This document shows positions 7,949 through 16,945 of a DNA stretch of 64,000 bases, piece after piece (the stretch's first letter is position 1; each line of letters starts with the position of its first letter). Source of the stretch: Mogibacterium sp. (lineage in GTDB: Bacteria > Bacillota > Clostridia > Peptostreptococcales > Anaerovoracaceae); assembly GCA_017431685.1 (NCBI GenBank), contig JAFRKO010000042.1, positions 1 to 64,000 on the forward strand, read 5' to 3'. A program made the position numbers and the translations under genes. A model generated the notes under the pieces. The model had not been told where the DNA came from. It searched no databases and saw only the letters and a list, made by a program, of their open reading frames with translations.

Positions 7949-9235
7949 ATGGCTTTCAATAAAGATATCAAACTCGAACCTTTTAAGAATAAGATATGGC
8001 TCTCATCACCCACTATGCATGGGGACGAGCTCAAATATATGCAGGAGGCCTATGAAACCAACTGGATGTCTACTGTAGGCACAAATATAAATGAAGTTGA
8101 AAGGCTCACCTGTGAGAAGATAGGATGTAAATATTCTGTGGCGCTTTCTTCAGGTACAGCAGCACTTCATCTTGCTATAAAACTTGCCGGAGAAAGACTG
8201 TACGGGCAACCGGCAGCAAATAAAGGAACGCTCGAAGGGCATAAGGTGTTCTGCTCTGACATGACCTTCGATGCAACCGTTAATCCGGTGGCATATGAAG
8301 GTGGCGAGCTTATTTTCATCGATACAGAATATGATACATGGAATATGGATCCGGTAGCGCTCGAGAAGGCGTTTGAGATATACCCGGAAGTCAGACTCGT
8401 TGTAATGGCACATCTGTATGGAACTCCTGGCAAGGTTGACGAACTACGCGCTGTATGTGACAAGCACAATGCTTTGATAGTCGAAGACGCTGCAGAGTCG
8501 CTGGGAGCCACATATAAAGGCGTTCAGACAGGTATGTTCGGAGACTACGCAGCAATTTCTTTTAATGGTAACAAGATCATTACGGGATCATCCGGCGGCA
8601 TGTTTCTGACTAACAGCAAGGAAGATGCCAACAAGGTGCGCAAGTGGAGCACACAGTCCAGAGAGGACGCAGCGTGGTACCAGCACGAGGAGATGGGCTA
8701 TAACTACCGTATGAGCAATGTGATTGCAGGCGTTGTAAGGGGTCAGTATCCATATCTAGAGGAACATATCGCTCAGAAGAAAGCCATATATGAAAGATAT
8801 AAGGAAGGTCTTAAGGACCTGCCAGTTAAAATGAATCCTATCGAAGACTGCTCCGAGCCAAACTATTGGCTGTCGTGCATGATAATCGATAAGGATGCAA
8901 TGTGTAGGCAGGCAAGAGGTGAAAAGGATGCGCTATATCTGTCGGAGGTAGACAAGAGTTGTCCAACAGAGATCCTTGAAGCCATAGCTTCACTTAATGC
9001 AGAAGGCAGACCGATCTGGAAACCGATGCATATGCAGCCGATATACAGAACCAACGCATTCATTACAGCAAAAGGTAACGGCAGAGCACGTAGCAACGCA
9101 TATATTCAGGAGACCGGACTTACAGATGTAGGAGCCGATATCTTCGAAAGAGGACTGTGCTTACCTAGTGATAATAAGATAACGTTAGAGCAGCAGGATA
9201 AGATAATCGATAGCATAAAGAAGTGCTTTGAATGA
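7949..9235 (+). CDS. DegT/DnrJ/EryC1-family sugar aminotransferase (PglE-like)
   Basis: A 428-residue PLP-dependent aminotransferase. The PLP lysine lies in FNGNKIITG, as in PglE-type enzymes, with the upstream EDAAESLG motif and SSGTAALHLA near the N-terminus. It would transaminate the 4-keto sugar made by the preceding gene, probably giving UDP-4-amino-4,6-dideoxy-GlcNAc. A segment around residues 318-340 (RQARGEKDALYLSEVDK) looks like a family-specific insertion. The ATG follows GGGAG by 8 bases and the gene lies 18 bp after the dehydratase, so the two are co-transcribed. Confidence 0.92.
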   Translation: MAFNKDIKLEPFKNKIWLSSPTMHGDELKYMQEAYETNWMSTVGTNINEVERLTCEKIGCKYSVALSSGTAALHLAIKLAGERLYGQPAANKGTLEGHKVFCSDMTFDATVNPVAYEGGELIFIDTEYDTWNMDPVALEKAFEIYPEVRLVVMAHLYGTPGKVDELRAVCDKHNALIVEDAAESLGATYKGVQTGMFGDYAAISFNGNKIITGSSGGMFLTNSKEDANKVRKWSTQSREDAAWYQHEEMGYNYRMSNVIAGVVRGQYPYLEEHIAQKKAIYERYKEGLKDLPVKMNPIEDCSEPNYWLSCMIIDKDAMCRQARGEKDALYLSEVDKSCPTEILEAIASLNAEGRPIWKPMHMQPIYRTNAFITAKGNGRARSNAYIQETGLTDVGADIFERGLCLPSDNKITLEQQDKIIDSIKKCFE

Positions 9236-9311
9236 TTCAAGTGTCATAGCAATTAGTTGTAATTAAGATAGTTTTCTTCGGGGTAATCGTTAACAAAGAG
9301 AGGCCGCAGAG

Positions 9312-10037
9312 TTGAATAATTTCAAAAGCTATATAACAGATACCGTAGGAGTGATATCTCTACTAACTGTGGGAATTGCACTCAAAAACGCAAAAGACAA
9401 AAGGGCCGATGATATAGTTGGGCACAAGCAGGGGCTTTATGAGGTATACATCAAAAGGCCTCAAGATTTCTTCTTTGCGCTTATCGCAATAATTGTTCTT
9501 AGCCCTGTCTTCGCAGGAGCAGCTTTAGCAGTAAGGATCATGCTAGGATCACCTGTGCTATTCACACAGGAAAGGCCGGGGTTAAATGGAAAAGCCTTTA
9601 AAATGTACAAGTTTCGAACCATGAAAAATGAATATGATGTTAATGGAGATTTATTGTCTGATGAGGAAAGGCTTACAGAATTCGGTAAGGCTCTTAGAGC
9701 GACATCGATTGATGAACTTCCCGAGCTAATAAACATTGTAAAAGGAGAGATGTCATTTGTCGGCCCACGACCCTTATTGATGCGGTATCTCGATAGATAT
9801 AATGAAAGACAAGCAAGAAGGCATGAGGTTAGACCAGGCATTACTGGATTGGCTCAGATTCATGGTAGAAATTCTATTTCTTGGGATGAAAAGTTTGAAT
9901 GGGATGTGATATATATTGATAATATTACTTTTGCAAGTGATGTAAAAATAGTTTTAGATACTATTAAAGTAGTATTGAAGAAAGAGGGAATACATTCAGC
10001 CTCATCGGTAACTATGAATGAATTTACTGGTGAATAG
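9312..10037 (+). CDS. Undecaprenyl-phosphate sugar-1-phosphate transferase (PglC-like)
   Basis: A 241-residue bacterial sugar transferase (monotopic phosphoglycosyl transferase). A hydrophobic re-entrant segment (about 52-75) is followed by FTQERPGLNGKAFKMYKFRT, the catalytic Asp-Glu pair in TSIDELPEL, VGPRPLL and RPGITGLAQIHGRN. The known reaction moves a sugar-1-phosphate from UDP-sugar to undecaprenyl phosphate, starting a repeat unit. With the bacillosamine-type genes around it, the substrate is probably UDP-diNAcBac or a relative. The start is TTG at 9312 after AGAGAGG. About 45 residues precede the KRPQDFFF segment where PglC proteins usually begin, so it has an N-terminal extension or a later start. 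Confidence 0.9.
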   Translation: MNNFKSYITDTVGVISLLTVGIALKNAKDKRADDIVGHKQGLYEVYIKRPQDFFFALIAIIVLSPVFAGAALAVRIMLGSPVLFTQERPGLNGKAFKMYKFRTMKNEYDVNGDLLSDEERLTEFGKALRATSIDELPELINIVKGEMSFVGPRPLLMRYLDRYNERQARRHEVRPGITGLAQIHGRNSISWDEKFEWDVIYIDNITFASDVKIVLDTIKVVLKKEGIHSASSVTMNEFTGE

Positions 10038-10057
10038 GGTAATTGGGGGCTTTAGGG

Positions 10058-10720
10058 ATGAGAGATATAATAGTAATAGGAGCCGGAGGGCTTGGAAGGG
10101 AAGTGGCTTGGTTGATTGAGCGAATCAACTTAAACCGTCCTACTTGGAATATGAAAGGATATTTGGATGATAAGGAAGACATAATTGGGAAAAAAGTAAA
10201 TGGATATGCTGTTCTTGGCAACGTATCATTGATCGAATCTTTCCCTGAAGCTTTTTTTGTGTGCGCGGTAGGATCATCTGTAATTCGTGAGAAGATAGTT
10301 GAGCGCGCAAAAAGATGCAATCCGTTGATTAGATTTGCAACATTAATAGACCCAAGTGTTTATGTTTCTAAATCTGTTGTTATAGAAGCAGGAAGTATAA
10401 TATGTATAAATAGTGTTGTCACAGTAGATATACACATTGGTGAACATGTCATTATTAATTATGGCAGCACAATAGGACATGATGCTAAGATAAATGATTT
10501 TGTAACACTATATCCAAGCGTTAACGTTTCCGGTGCGGTTACCATTAGGCGTTGCTCGGAGGTAGGAGTTGGATCACAAATAATACAAGGAAAAACAATT
10601 AATGAAAACTCAATAATCGGCGCGGGAGCAGTAGTGACACACGATGTCCCTAAAGGGAGTGTTGTAGCCGGAGTTCCAGCAAAGGCAATTAATATAAAGA
10701 TAAAAAAAGAGGAGGCATAA
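10058..10720 (+). CDS. NeuD/PglD-family sugar N-acyltransferase (left-handed beta-helix)
   Basis: A 220-residue protein with an N-terminal Rossmann-like nucleotide-sugar domain (VIGAGGLGREV at residues 6-16) and a C-terminal hexapeptide beta-helix. STIGHD near residue 149 holds the likely catalytic His, and GAGAVVTHDVP with VAGVPAK closes the fold. PglD N-acetylates the 4-amino group of the UDP-sugar; that is the most likely role because PglF, PglE and PglC homologues precede it. I chose ATG 10058 over the upstream TTG at 10043 because MRDIIVIGAGG is the natural family start. Base composition here is more AT-rich than in the flanking genes. Confidence 0.88.
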   Translation: MRDIIVIGAGGLGREVAWLIERINLNRPTWNMKGYLDDKEDIIGKKVNGYAVLGNVSLIESFPEAFFVCAVGSSVIREKIVERAKRCNPLIRFATLIDPSVYVSKSVVIEAGSIICINSVVTVDIHIGEHVIINYGSTIGHDAKINDFVTLYPSVNVSGAVTIRRCSEVGVGSQIIQGKTINENSIIGAGAVVTHDVPKGSVVAGVPAKAINIKIKKEEA

Positions 10721-10728
10721 TAATAAGG

Positions 10729-11373
10729 ATGTCAAAATTCGTTCTCTTAGGGGGAGGGGGATTTTCACTAGAGTTACAAAGTTTCATGAAAGAAGATGGG
10801 CATAAAGTATTGGGATATTATGCCCTAGAAGAAAGCGCGGATCTAAAAGGTGTTATTCCTTGGTTAGGGAGTACGGATTGTGCAAAGTCTAGTACTCTAG
10901 ATAGAAGCGCGGAATATATCGTAGCAGTAAGATTGCTAAAATATAGACGTAAATTTATTAAGTTTATCAAGGACAATCAACTAAAAGCGGGGACCTTTAT
11001 TCACAGCGAAGCATACTGCTCACCATCAGTGCAATTAGGGTCTGGAGCAGTTGTTTTTCCAAGAGCTATGCTATCAGGCAACGCTAAGGCAGGTGAGTTC
11101 TTGTTTATGGATAGTCTCTCTATTATCAGTCACGGAGATGTACTGGGCAACAATGTGGTGATTGGGCCTTCCGTAACTATTTGTGGTGATTGTATGATTG
11201 GAGATAATGTAACATTTGGAGTTAACTCTGCTATACTTCCAGGAACAGTAATAGAATCCAATTGCGAAATAGCGGTTAACACTTATCCAACAAGATTTGT
11301 AAAAGAAAACAGTACAATTTTGACACAGCCTGGGAAGAATATCGGGATTGTTTTTAACAAGAATTTTAGGTAG
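10729..11373 (+). CDS. Second NeuD-like acyltransferase
   Basis: A 214-residue relative of the preceding protein with the same plan: an N-terminal FVLLGGGGFSLE nucleotide-binding loop, then hexapeptide repeats (about 95-190) with SIISHGD holding the presumed catalytic His. It diverges strongly from its neighbour, and the C-terminus ends in GKNIGIVFNKNFR in place of the usual VPAK clamp. Two such enzymes in tandem, directly before a carrier protein and a ligase, suggest that one uses acetyl-CoA and the other a special acyl donor. This is inference; the acyl group cannot be read from sequence. Confidence 0.8.
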   Translation: MSKFVLLGGGGFSLELQSFMKEDGHKVLGYYALEESADLKGVIPWLGSTDCAKSSTLDRSAEYIVAVRLLKYRRKFIKFIKDNQLKAGTFIHSEAYCSPSVQLGSGAVVFPRAMLSGNAKAGEFLFMDSLSIISHGDVLGNNVVIGPSVTICGDCMIGDNVTFGVNSAILPGTVIESNCEIAVNTYPTRFVKENSTILTQPGKNIGIVFNKNFR

Positions 11374-11384
11374 AGGTCTATATT

Positions 11385-11624
11385 ATGAGCAACACAATTA
11401 ATGATGTAAGAGCACTAGCAGAGTCTGTAGGAGCGAACCTGTCAGGCTGCGATAACCAGACTAACCTTTTTGAGGAAGGAATAATAGATTCATTACAGAT
11501 AGCATTGATGGTAGGAGAAATCGAAAAGAAGTACAGTTTTCAATTTGAACTGGATGAAATTAACCCTGATGTTTTCGAAAGTATTGAAAGTATTTCAGCA
11601 TTTATAGATAAAAAAAGGAAGTAG
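11385..11624 (+). CDS. Acyl/aminoacyl carrier protein
   Basis: A 79-residue carrier protein with the phosphopantetheine site GIIDSLQ (Ser at about residue 37) and four-helix spacing. Its size fits both acyl carrier proteins and DltC-type D-alanyl carriers. It sits 11 bp after the second NeuD-like gene and 16 bp before an adenylating ligase, so ligase and carrier form a functional pair. A phosphopantetheinyl transferase is not in the window and must come from elsewhere in the genome. Confidence 0.88.
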   Translation: MSNTINDVRALAESVGANLSGCDNQTNLFEEGIIDSLQIALMVGEIEKKYSFQFELDEINPDVFESIESISAFIDKKRK

Positions 11625-11640
11625 AGATAGTACTCTTAAA

Positions 11641-13161
11641 ATGGAAAAATTAATAACAGATTTTCTTGATAAAGCAGTAGATCTTTGTCCAGATAAAACA
11701 GTTTTTATAGAAAAAGATAATAAGGTAACATACAAGGAACTGCGCATTTATGCACAAGCGATTGCAAGAGCACTTGAAGAAAGAAGATTACTTCGCAAGC
11801 CAGTTGCGGTTTTTTTTGAAAAAAGCATTATGTGTGTTGAGACCTTTCTCGGGGTTGCATACAGTGGCAACTTTTATTGCTTGATTGACATAGACATGCC
11901 TGATGCGAGAGCCAAGACAATGCTTGATGCGCTAAAACCGTCGTTGCTGATAACAGACAAGAGACATGCAAGCAGGGCGAAAAAAATCACAAAAGAAATA
12001 CCCATATTAATAGTTGAGGAACAGATTGATCTGTACTATGGACAAATAGTATGCAAAGACCTTAGAACGTCATTGCTTTCTGAGGATATTTTATATATCT
12101 TGTTTACTTCTGGCTCGACAGGTATTCCTAAAGGCGTTATAACATCTCACAGAGCGCTAATAAGCTATGTAAATTCTGTCGCTGAAGCGTATAGACTTGA
12201 TGAAAATACAATTATAGGTAATCAAGTACCATTTTACTATGTAATGTCGATATTTGATATATATGCGACTATAGCGATACGAGCTCAGATGCACATTATT
12301 CCAAGAAAGTATTTTGCTTTCCCGGGGATGGTAGTTAGATACATTCATTACAACAATATCAACACTATTAATTGGGTCCCATCAGCTTTAGCACTTGTTT
12401 CAAATGTTAATGGCTTTAAAGCAGCGGATATATCTTGTGTTAAGACAGTGTTGTTCGGCGGGGAGGTTATGCCCGTAAAACACCTTAACGCATGGCGCAG
12501 GGTTCTTCCAAATGCCTCTTTTTTTAATGGATATGGCTCAACGGAGTGCACTGAGGCGAGTTTGTTTTATGAAGTTAACAGAGAATTCAACGAAGGGGAT
12601 GTTATCCCAATTGGTAGGCCATATTCAAATACTGAGGCTCTGGTTTTTAATGAAGAGAATAAGATTGTTGAAAATGAGGTAGGAGAGTTATATATTAGGA
12701 GTGATGCTCTAAGTTATGGTTATTATAGAGATAACAGTTTAACGGACAAAGTTTTTATCCAAAATCCTTTACATAACAGATTTAGAGATATTGTATATAA
12801 GACCGGGGACCTCGTTAGATATAATCAGTATGGTGAAATAGAGTATATTGGCAGAATAGATGATCAAATAAAGCATATGGGGCGAAGAATCGCGCTCGGG
12901 GAAATAGAAGCCAACGTTTCCTCAATCAATGGGGTAAGAGAAAATTGCTGTATTTATGATAACAACAAGCAGCAAATAGTACTTTTCTTTTCCGGAGAAA
13001 TAGAAAGCGAAAAGATAGTTAATGAGTTAAAAAAAACAATTCCAGATTACATGCTTCCTACAAGATGGGAACAAGTAAAGGAATTACCACGCAATCCAAA
13101 CGGAAAGATTGATAGATCGCAGTTATCCGGTTGGCTGAGTTCATTAAATAATGAAAAGTGA
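11641..13161 (+). CDS. AMP-forming acyl/aminoacyl adenylating ligase (DltA-like)
   Basis: A 506-residue ANL-superfamily enzyme with the core motifs in order: FTSGSTGIPKG (about 158-168), GYGSTE (about 299), YKTGDLVRY and GRIDDQIKHMGRRI (about 384-420), and the C-terminal lysine motif NPNGKID. It would adenylate an acid and load it on the carrier protein encoded just upstream. Length and layout match stand-alone DltA and NRPS A domains. No DltB or DltD gene lies beside it; the nearest MBOAT and SGNH genes are 22 kb away. The substrate may be D-Ala, another amino acid or a hydroxy acid. Confidence 0.88.
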   Translation: MEKLITDFLDKAVDLCPDKTVFIEKDNKVTYKELRIYAQAIARALEERRLLRKPVAVFFEKSIMCVETFLGVAYSGNFYCLIDIDMPDARAKTMLDALKPSLLITDKRHASRAKKITKEIPILIVEEQIDLYYGQIVCKDLRTSLLSEDILYILFTSGSTGIPKGVITSHRALISYVNSVAEAYRLDENTIIGNQVPFYYVMSIFDIYATIAIRAQMHIIPRKYFAFPGMVVRYIHYNNINTINWVPSALALVSNVNGFKAADISCVKTVLFGGEVMPVKHLNAWRRVLPNASFFNGYGSTECTEASLFYEVNREFNEGDVIPIGRPYSNTEALVFNEENKIVENEVGELYIRSDALSYGYYRDNSLTDKVFIQNPLHNRFRDIVYKTGDLVRYNQYGEIEYIGRIDDQIKHMGRRIALGEIEANVSSINGVRENCCIYDNNKQQIVLFFSGEIESEKIVNELKKTIPDYMLPTRWEQVKELPRNPNGKIDRSQLSGWLSSLNNEK

Positions 13162-13226
13162 ACGATAACAGCAATGTTACATAAGAATTAGTAATTATAG
13201 CAAAAGCATCCTACTCATCTAATGAT

Positions 13227-14489
13227 ATGAAAAATATTTGGATATTAAATCACTATGCAGGGGACTCTTTCTTTTCGAAAAATGGGAGACACTATTCATT
13301 TGCTCATTTTTTTGAGATAAATGGATATAAGCCAACTGTTTTTTGTGCAAATTCTAAGCATGAATCAAAAGGCCATTTTTTCGATAATAGCAGACTATAT
13401 CAGGAATATACCTGCGATACTATAAATGTCCCATTTGTTTTTGTTAAGGCAAGATCATATTCTGGCAATGGCAAAGCAAGATTGATGAATATGTTAGATT
13501 TTTTTAGAAACGTTAAACTTGCTGCTAAGAAATATGCAAAAGAAAACGGAACACCCAATATTATTTATGCCTCCTCTGTTCATCCTCTTACACTAATTGC
13601 AGGGCTACAGCTGGCTAAACACTTTAAAGTGAAGTGTATATGTGAGGTTAGGGATTTGTGGCCAGAAAGCATAGTGGTTCTGCGCCCTAGTATAAATAGG
13701 CACAAGTTGTTACTAAAGATTTTATATTATGGAGAAAGATGGATTTATAAAAAAGCAGATGCAATCGTTTTTACTATGGAAGGCGGCTATCACTATATAG
13801 AAGATAAGGGATGGGAAAACGATGTTGATAAAAAAAAGGTTTTCTATGTAAATAACGGAGTAGATTTAGATGCTTTTGAGAAACATGTAATTGAAGATAC
13901 TATTATAGATGAGGACTTGCAAAATAATAGTGTCTTTAAAGTGGTATATACTGGCTCCATAAGAAAGGCCAATGGATTAGGAGAAATTGTTAATTGTGCA
14001 GAATTGTTAAAAAACGAGCATGGCATTAAGTTCTTAATATATGGGATCGGGGAGGATCTAGACCAATTGAGAGAAATCTGTGTTAGAAAAGGCGTAAACA
14101 ATTTGATGTTTAAGGGGAAGGTGGAGAATAGATTTATTCCATACATATTAAGTCATTGCAACCTTAATTTGCTGAATTACAGCCCAGAAGTGGCAAAAGT
14201 GTTTAAATATGGTAGCAGTCAGAATAAACTGTTTGAGTACTTAGCAAGCGGAAAACCAATACTGTCTGATACAAAGATAGAGTTTAGTGTAGTGGATAAG
14301 TATAGATGCGGAATAAATAAAAACATAAGTACAGCAGAAGAGTATGCCGACACTATAATTCAGTTTTATAAGATGGACAAGAAAAATTATGAAGCGATGT
14401 GTGAGAATGCAGCTTTAGCAGCAAAGGAGTATAATTACAAAAGCTTAGCTGAGAAGATGCTTGCGATAGTAAGTGATTTAGAAGTATAG
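13227..14489 (+). CDS. GT4-family glycosyltransferase (WbuB-like)
   Basis: A 420-residue GT-B fold enzyme. The N-terminal half contains ILNHYAG and EVRDLWPES, features of the WbuB-like group. The C-terminal half has VYTGSIRKANGLGE and a donor-binding region near KLFEYLASGKPIL, with the Glu that contacts the nucleotide sugar. It should add the second or a later sugar to the lipid-linked repeat unit on the cytoplasmic side. The gene is AT-rich like the five before it and has no clear ribosome site. Donor and linkage are unknown. Confidence 0.85.
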   Translation: MKNIWILNHYAGDSFFSKNGRHYSFAHFFEINGYKPTVFCANSKHESKGHFFDNSRLYQEYTCDTINVPFVFVKARSYSGNGKARLMNMLDFFRNVKLAAKKYAKENGTPNIIYASSVHPLTLIAGLQLAKHFKVKCICEVRDLWPESIVVLRPSINRHKLLLKILYYGERWIYKKADAIVFTMEGGYHYIEDKGWENDVDKKKVFYVNNGVDLDAFEKHVIEDTIIDEDLQNNSVFKVVYTGSIRKANGLGEIVNCAELLKNEHGIKFLIYGIGEDLDQLREICVRKGVNNLMFKGKVENRFIPYILSHCNLNLLNYSPEVAKVFKYGSSQNKLFEYLASGKPILSDTKIEFSVVDKYRCGINKNISTAEEYADTIIQFYKMDKKNYEAMCENAALAAKEYNYKSLAEKMLAIVSDLEV

Positions 14490-14517
14490 CAGAATAATTT
14501 AGATAAAAGGTAAAAAA

Positions 14518-15585
14518 ATGAGAATAGTAACTGTGGTTGGGGCAAGACCTCAATTCATTAAAGCAGCAGTTGTATCAAGAATATTGCGCCATAAGGCAAG
14601 CGAGATACTGATACATACAGGACAGCATTACGATTATAATATGTCGGACATATTTTTTGAAGAACTGGACATTCCAAAGCCTGATTACAACCTAGGGATA
14701 TCGGGAGGCAGTCACGGATCAATGACAGGAAGGATGCTCAGCGCCATAGAGGAATTGCTATTAAGAGAGGAGCCGGACAAACTGTTAGTTTACGGCGACA
14801 CTAACTCTACAATGGCGGCAGCTATCGCAGCTGTGAAACTTCATATACCTGTGTACCATGTAGAAGCAGGTAACAGGTTCGGAACACTTACTAGCCCAGA
14901 AGAGGTAAACAGGATAGTCACCGACCATGTATCGACTTGTCTGATGCCTTGCACAGAATCAGCAGCAGCATTTCTAGCAAAGGAGGGCTTGGGAGAAAAA
15001 ACTCAGATAGTTGGAGATCCAATGTACGATGCTTTCGTGTATTACGGAAGCAAGGTGACAGAAAAAGACAAGAACTCTTTATTCTCCTTTGATGGTGAAA
15101 AGGTCCCTAGACCTAAAGAATTCTACTATCTTACTTGTCACAGACAGGAGAACACTAATACTGACGATAAGCTCAGAGAGATACTGAAGGCAATGAATAG
15201 TCTGGATGCGCCTACTATCTATCCTGTGCACCCGAGAAATAAGGATAGAGCATTGAGAGTTAGCAAAGACCTCAATAACATAATACTTACACAGCCAGTA
15301 GGATACCTTACGTCGATTTCTCTAGTGAATGATGCAAATAAAATTGTGACAGACTCAGGCGGCTTGCAGAGAGAGGCGTTCTTCGCTGAAAAACAATGTG
15401 TGACTGTGCTTGACTTTGTTGTATGGCCTGAGACTATGATTGATAACAGAAATCAGCTATCTTCACCTGACAAAGATGCAATCCTTGCTAAACTTGATAA
15501 AAAGCAATCTATAAATAAACAGTACAAACCATTCGGGAATGGTCATTCAGGAGAGAAGATAGTAGAATTACTGCTTTCGGAATAA
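14518..15585 (+). CDS. wecB: Non-hydrolysing UDP-sugar 2-epimerase (WecB/WbpI-like)
   Basis: A 355-residue GT-B-like epimerase starting VVGARPQFIKAAVV. The segment IPKPDYNLGISGGSHGSMTG is typical of the WbpI branch, which acts on UDP-GlcNAc(3NAc)A, while classic WecB acts on UDP-GlcNAc. With the uronic-acid and 3-amino genes downstream, a WbpI role giving UDP-ManNAc(3NAc)A is plausible. The usual HVEAGLR motif reads HVEAGNRFG here, and SPEEVNR follows. The next gene, a nucleotide-sugar dehydrogenase, starts 15 bp downstream. Base composition becomes richer in GC from here. Confidence 0.9.
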   Translation: MRIVTVVGARPQFIKAAVVSRILRHKASEILIHTGQHYDYNMSDIFFEELDIPKPDYNLGISGGSHGSMTGRMLSAIEELLLREEPDKLLVYGDTNSTMAAAIAAVKLHIPVYHVEAGNRFGTLTSPEEVNRIVTDHVSTCLMPCTESAAAFLAKEGLGEKTQIVGDPMYDAFVYYGSKVTEKDKNSLFSFDGEKVPRPKEFYYLTCHRQENTNTDDKLREILKAMNSLDAPTIYPVHPRNKDRALRVSKDLNNIILTQPVGYLTSISLVNDANKIVTDSGGLQREAFFAEKQCVTVLDFVVWPETMIDNRNQLSSPDKDAILAKLDKKQSINKQYKPFGNGHSGEKIVELLLSE

Positions 15586-15600
15586 CACGGGGGAGATAAC

Positions 15601-16929
15601 ATGCAGTTTAACAACATTTACAAAGGATTGATAGCGGGAGAAGAGAAACTTGCTCTTGTAGGACTTGGTTATGTAGGTATGCCTATCGCCGTTGAGTTTG
15701 CAAAGCATATCCATGTCATCGGATTTGATATAAATGAAAATCGCGTAGAAGAATACAAAAACGGCATAGACTCTACAAACGAAGTTGGCGAAGCTATCAA
15801 GAATACTACAGTTGAATTCACAGCTGATCCCAAGAGGCTCAGAGAAGCAAAATTTCTGATCGTAGCAGTACCTACGCCTGTTAAAGAAGACAACAGCCCT
15901 GATCTCAGACCTGTTGAGGGCGCATCGAGGATCATAGGACAGAACCTCTCACAGGGCTCAATAGTCGTGTTTGAATCGACCGTATATCCAGGCGTTACAG
16001 AGGATATCTGTGTACCTATCATAGAGGAGGAATCCGGCCTCAAGTGTGGAGTAGACTGGAAGATCGGCTACTCGCCAGAGAGGATCAACCCGGGCGATAG
16101 AGTCCACACTCTTACGAATATAAAGAAGGTAGTATCTGGAATGGACGAGGAGTCTGCACGCGAGATAAAAAAGGTCTATGATATTGTCATTAAGGCAGGT
16201 ACATTCCCTGTATCTACAATCAAGACGGCAGAGGCAGTCAAGGTAGTCGAGAACAGCCAGAGAGATATTAACATCGCGTTTATGAACGAGATAGCCATGA
16301 TATGCGACAGGATGGGCATCGATACTTACGAGGTTCTTGCCGGGATGAACACAAAGTGGAACGCTCTTGGGTTCAAGCCGGGTCTCGTAGGTGGACATTG
16401 CATCGGAGTCGATCCGTACTATCTGACAAACGCTGCGGAGAAGCTGGGCTATCACAGCCAGATCATCCTCAACGGCAGACAGGTCAACGACAGCATGGGA
16501 GCTTTCGTTGCTGATGCAGCTATCAAGCATATGATAGAGGCAGGGATGGCTCCTAGGAAGGCGACTGTTGTAGTACTTGGTATTACGTTTAAGGAGAATT
16601 GCCCTGACACAAGAAACAGCAAGGTTGTAGATATCATCGACAGACTGAAAGAGTTCAACATCGATCCTGTTGTAACGGACAACTGGGCTGACCCTACTGT
16701 TGCAAAGAATGAATACAGTGTCGATCTCGTTCCTTATGAAGAGATACCTAAGGCAGACTGCGTTATTGTAGCGGTAGGCCACAACGAATACAGATCTATG
16801 TCAACGATGCAGCTCAAGAGGCTCTTCAAGGATGAGCTGGCCGATGATGAAAAGGTGTTAATCGATGTAAAGAGTCTGTATCGCATGGACGAGCTTGAGG
16901 CATCGGGTATGAGATTCTGGAGACTGTAA
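15601..16929 (+). CDS. UDP-N-acetyl-hexosamine 6-dehydrogenase (WbpA/WbpO/TviB-like)
   Basis: A 442-residue UDP-glucose/GDP-mannose dehydrogenase family protein. The NAD site is GLGYVGMPIAVEFA, followed by YSPERINPGD and the catalytic-cysteine motif GGHCIGVDPYYL. It oxidises C6 of a UDP-N-acetylhexosamine twice to the uronic acid, using NAD+. In the Wbp route this gives UDP-GlcNAcA, the entry to 3-amino-uronic acids. With the 2-epimerase just before it, a ManNAcA route is the alternative. The C-terminal domain (about 320-442) is complete. AGGGGGAG-type spacing before the ATG supports the start. Confidence 0.9.
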   Translation: MQFNNIYKGLIAGEEKLALVGLGYVGMPIAVEFAKHIHVIGFDINENRVEEYKNGIDSTNEVGEAIKNTTVEFTADPKRLREAKFLIVAVPTPVKEDNSPDLRPVEGASRIIGQNLSQGSIVVFESTVYPGVTEDICVPIIEEESGLKCGVDWKIGYSPERINPGDRVHTLTNIKKVVSGMDEESAREIKKVYDIVIKAGTFPVSTIKTAEAVKVVENSQRDINIAFMNEIAMICDRMGIDTYEVLAGMNTKWNALGFKPGLVGGHCIGVDPYYLTNAAEKLGYHSQIILNGRQVNDSMGAFVADAAIKHMIEAGMAPRKATVVVLGITFKENCPDTRNSKVVDIIDRLKEFNIDPVVTDNWADPTVAKNEYSVDLVPYEEIPKADCVIVAVGHNEYRSMSTMQLKRLFKDELADDEKVLIDVKSLYRMDELEASGMRFWRL

Positions 16930-16945
16930 GAGAGGAGACCCGCCG

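Noticed and set aside
15958-16782. 274-codon minus-strand frame
   Set aside because: Antisense shadow of the nucleotide-sugar dehydrogenase gene with no protein-like motif.
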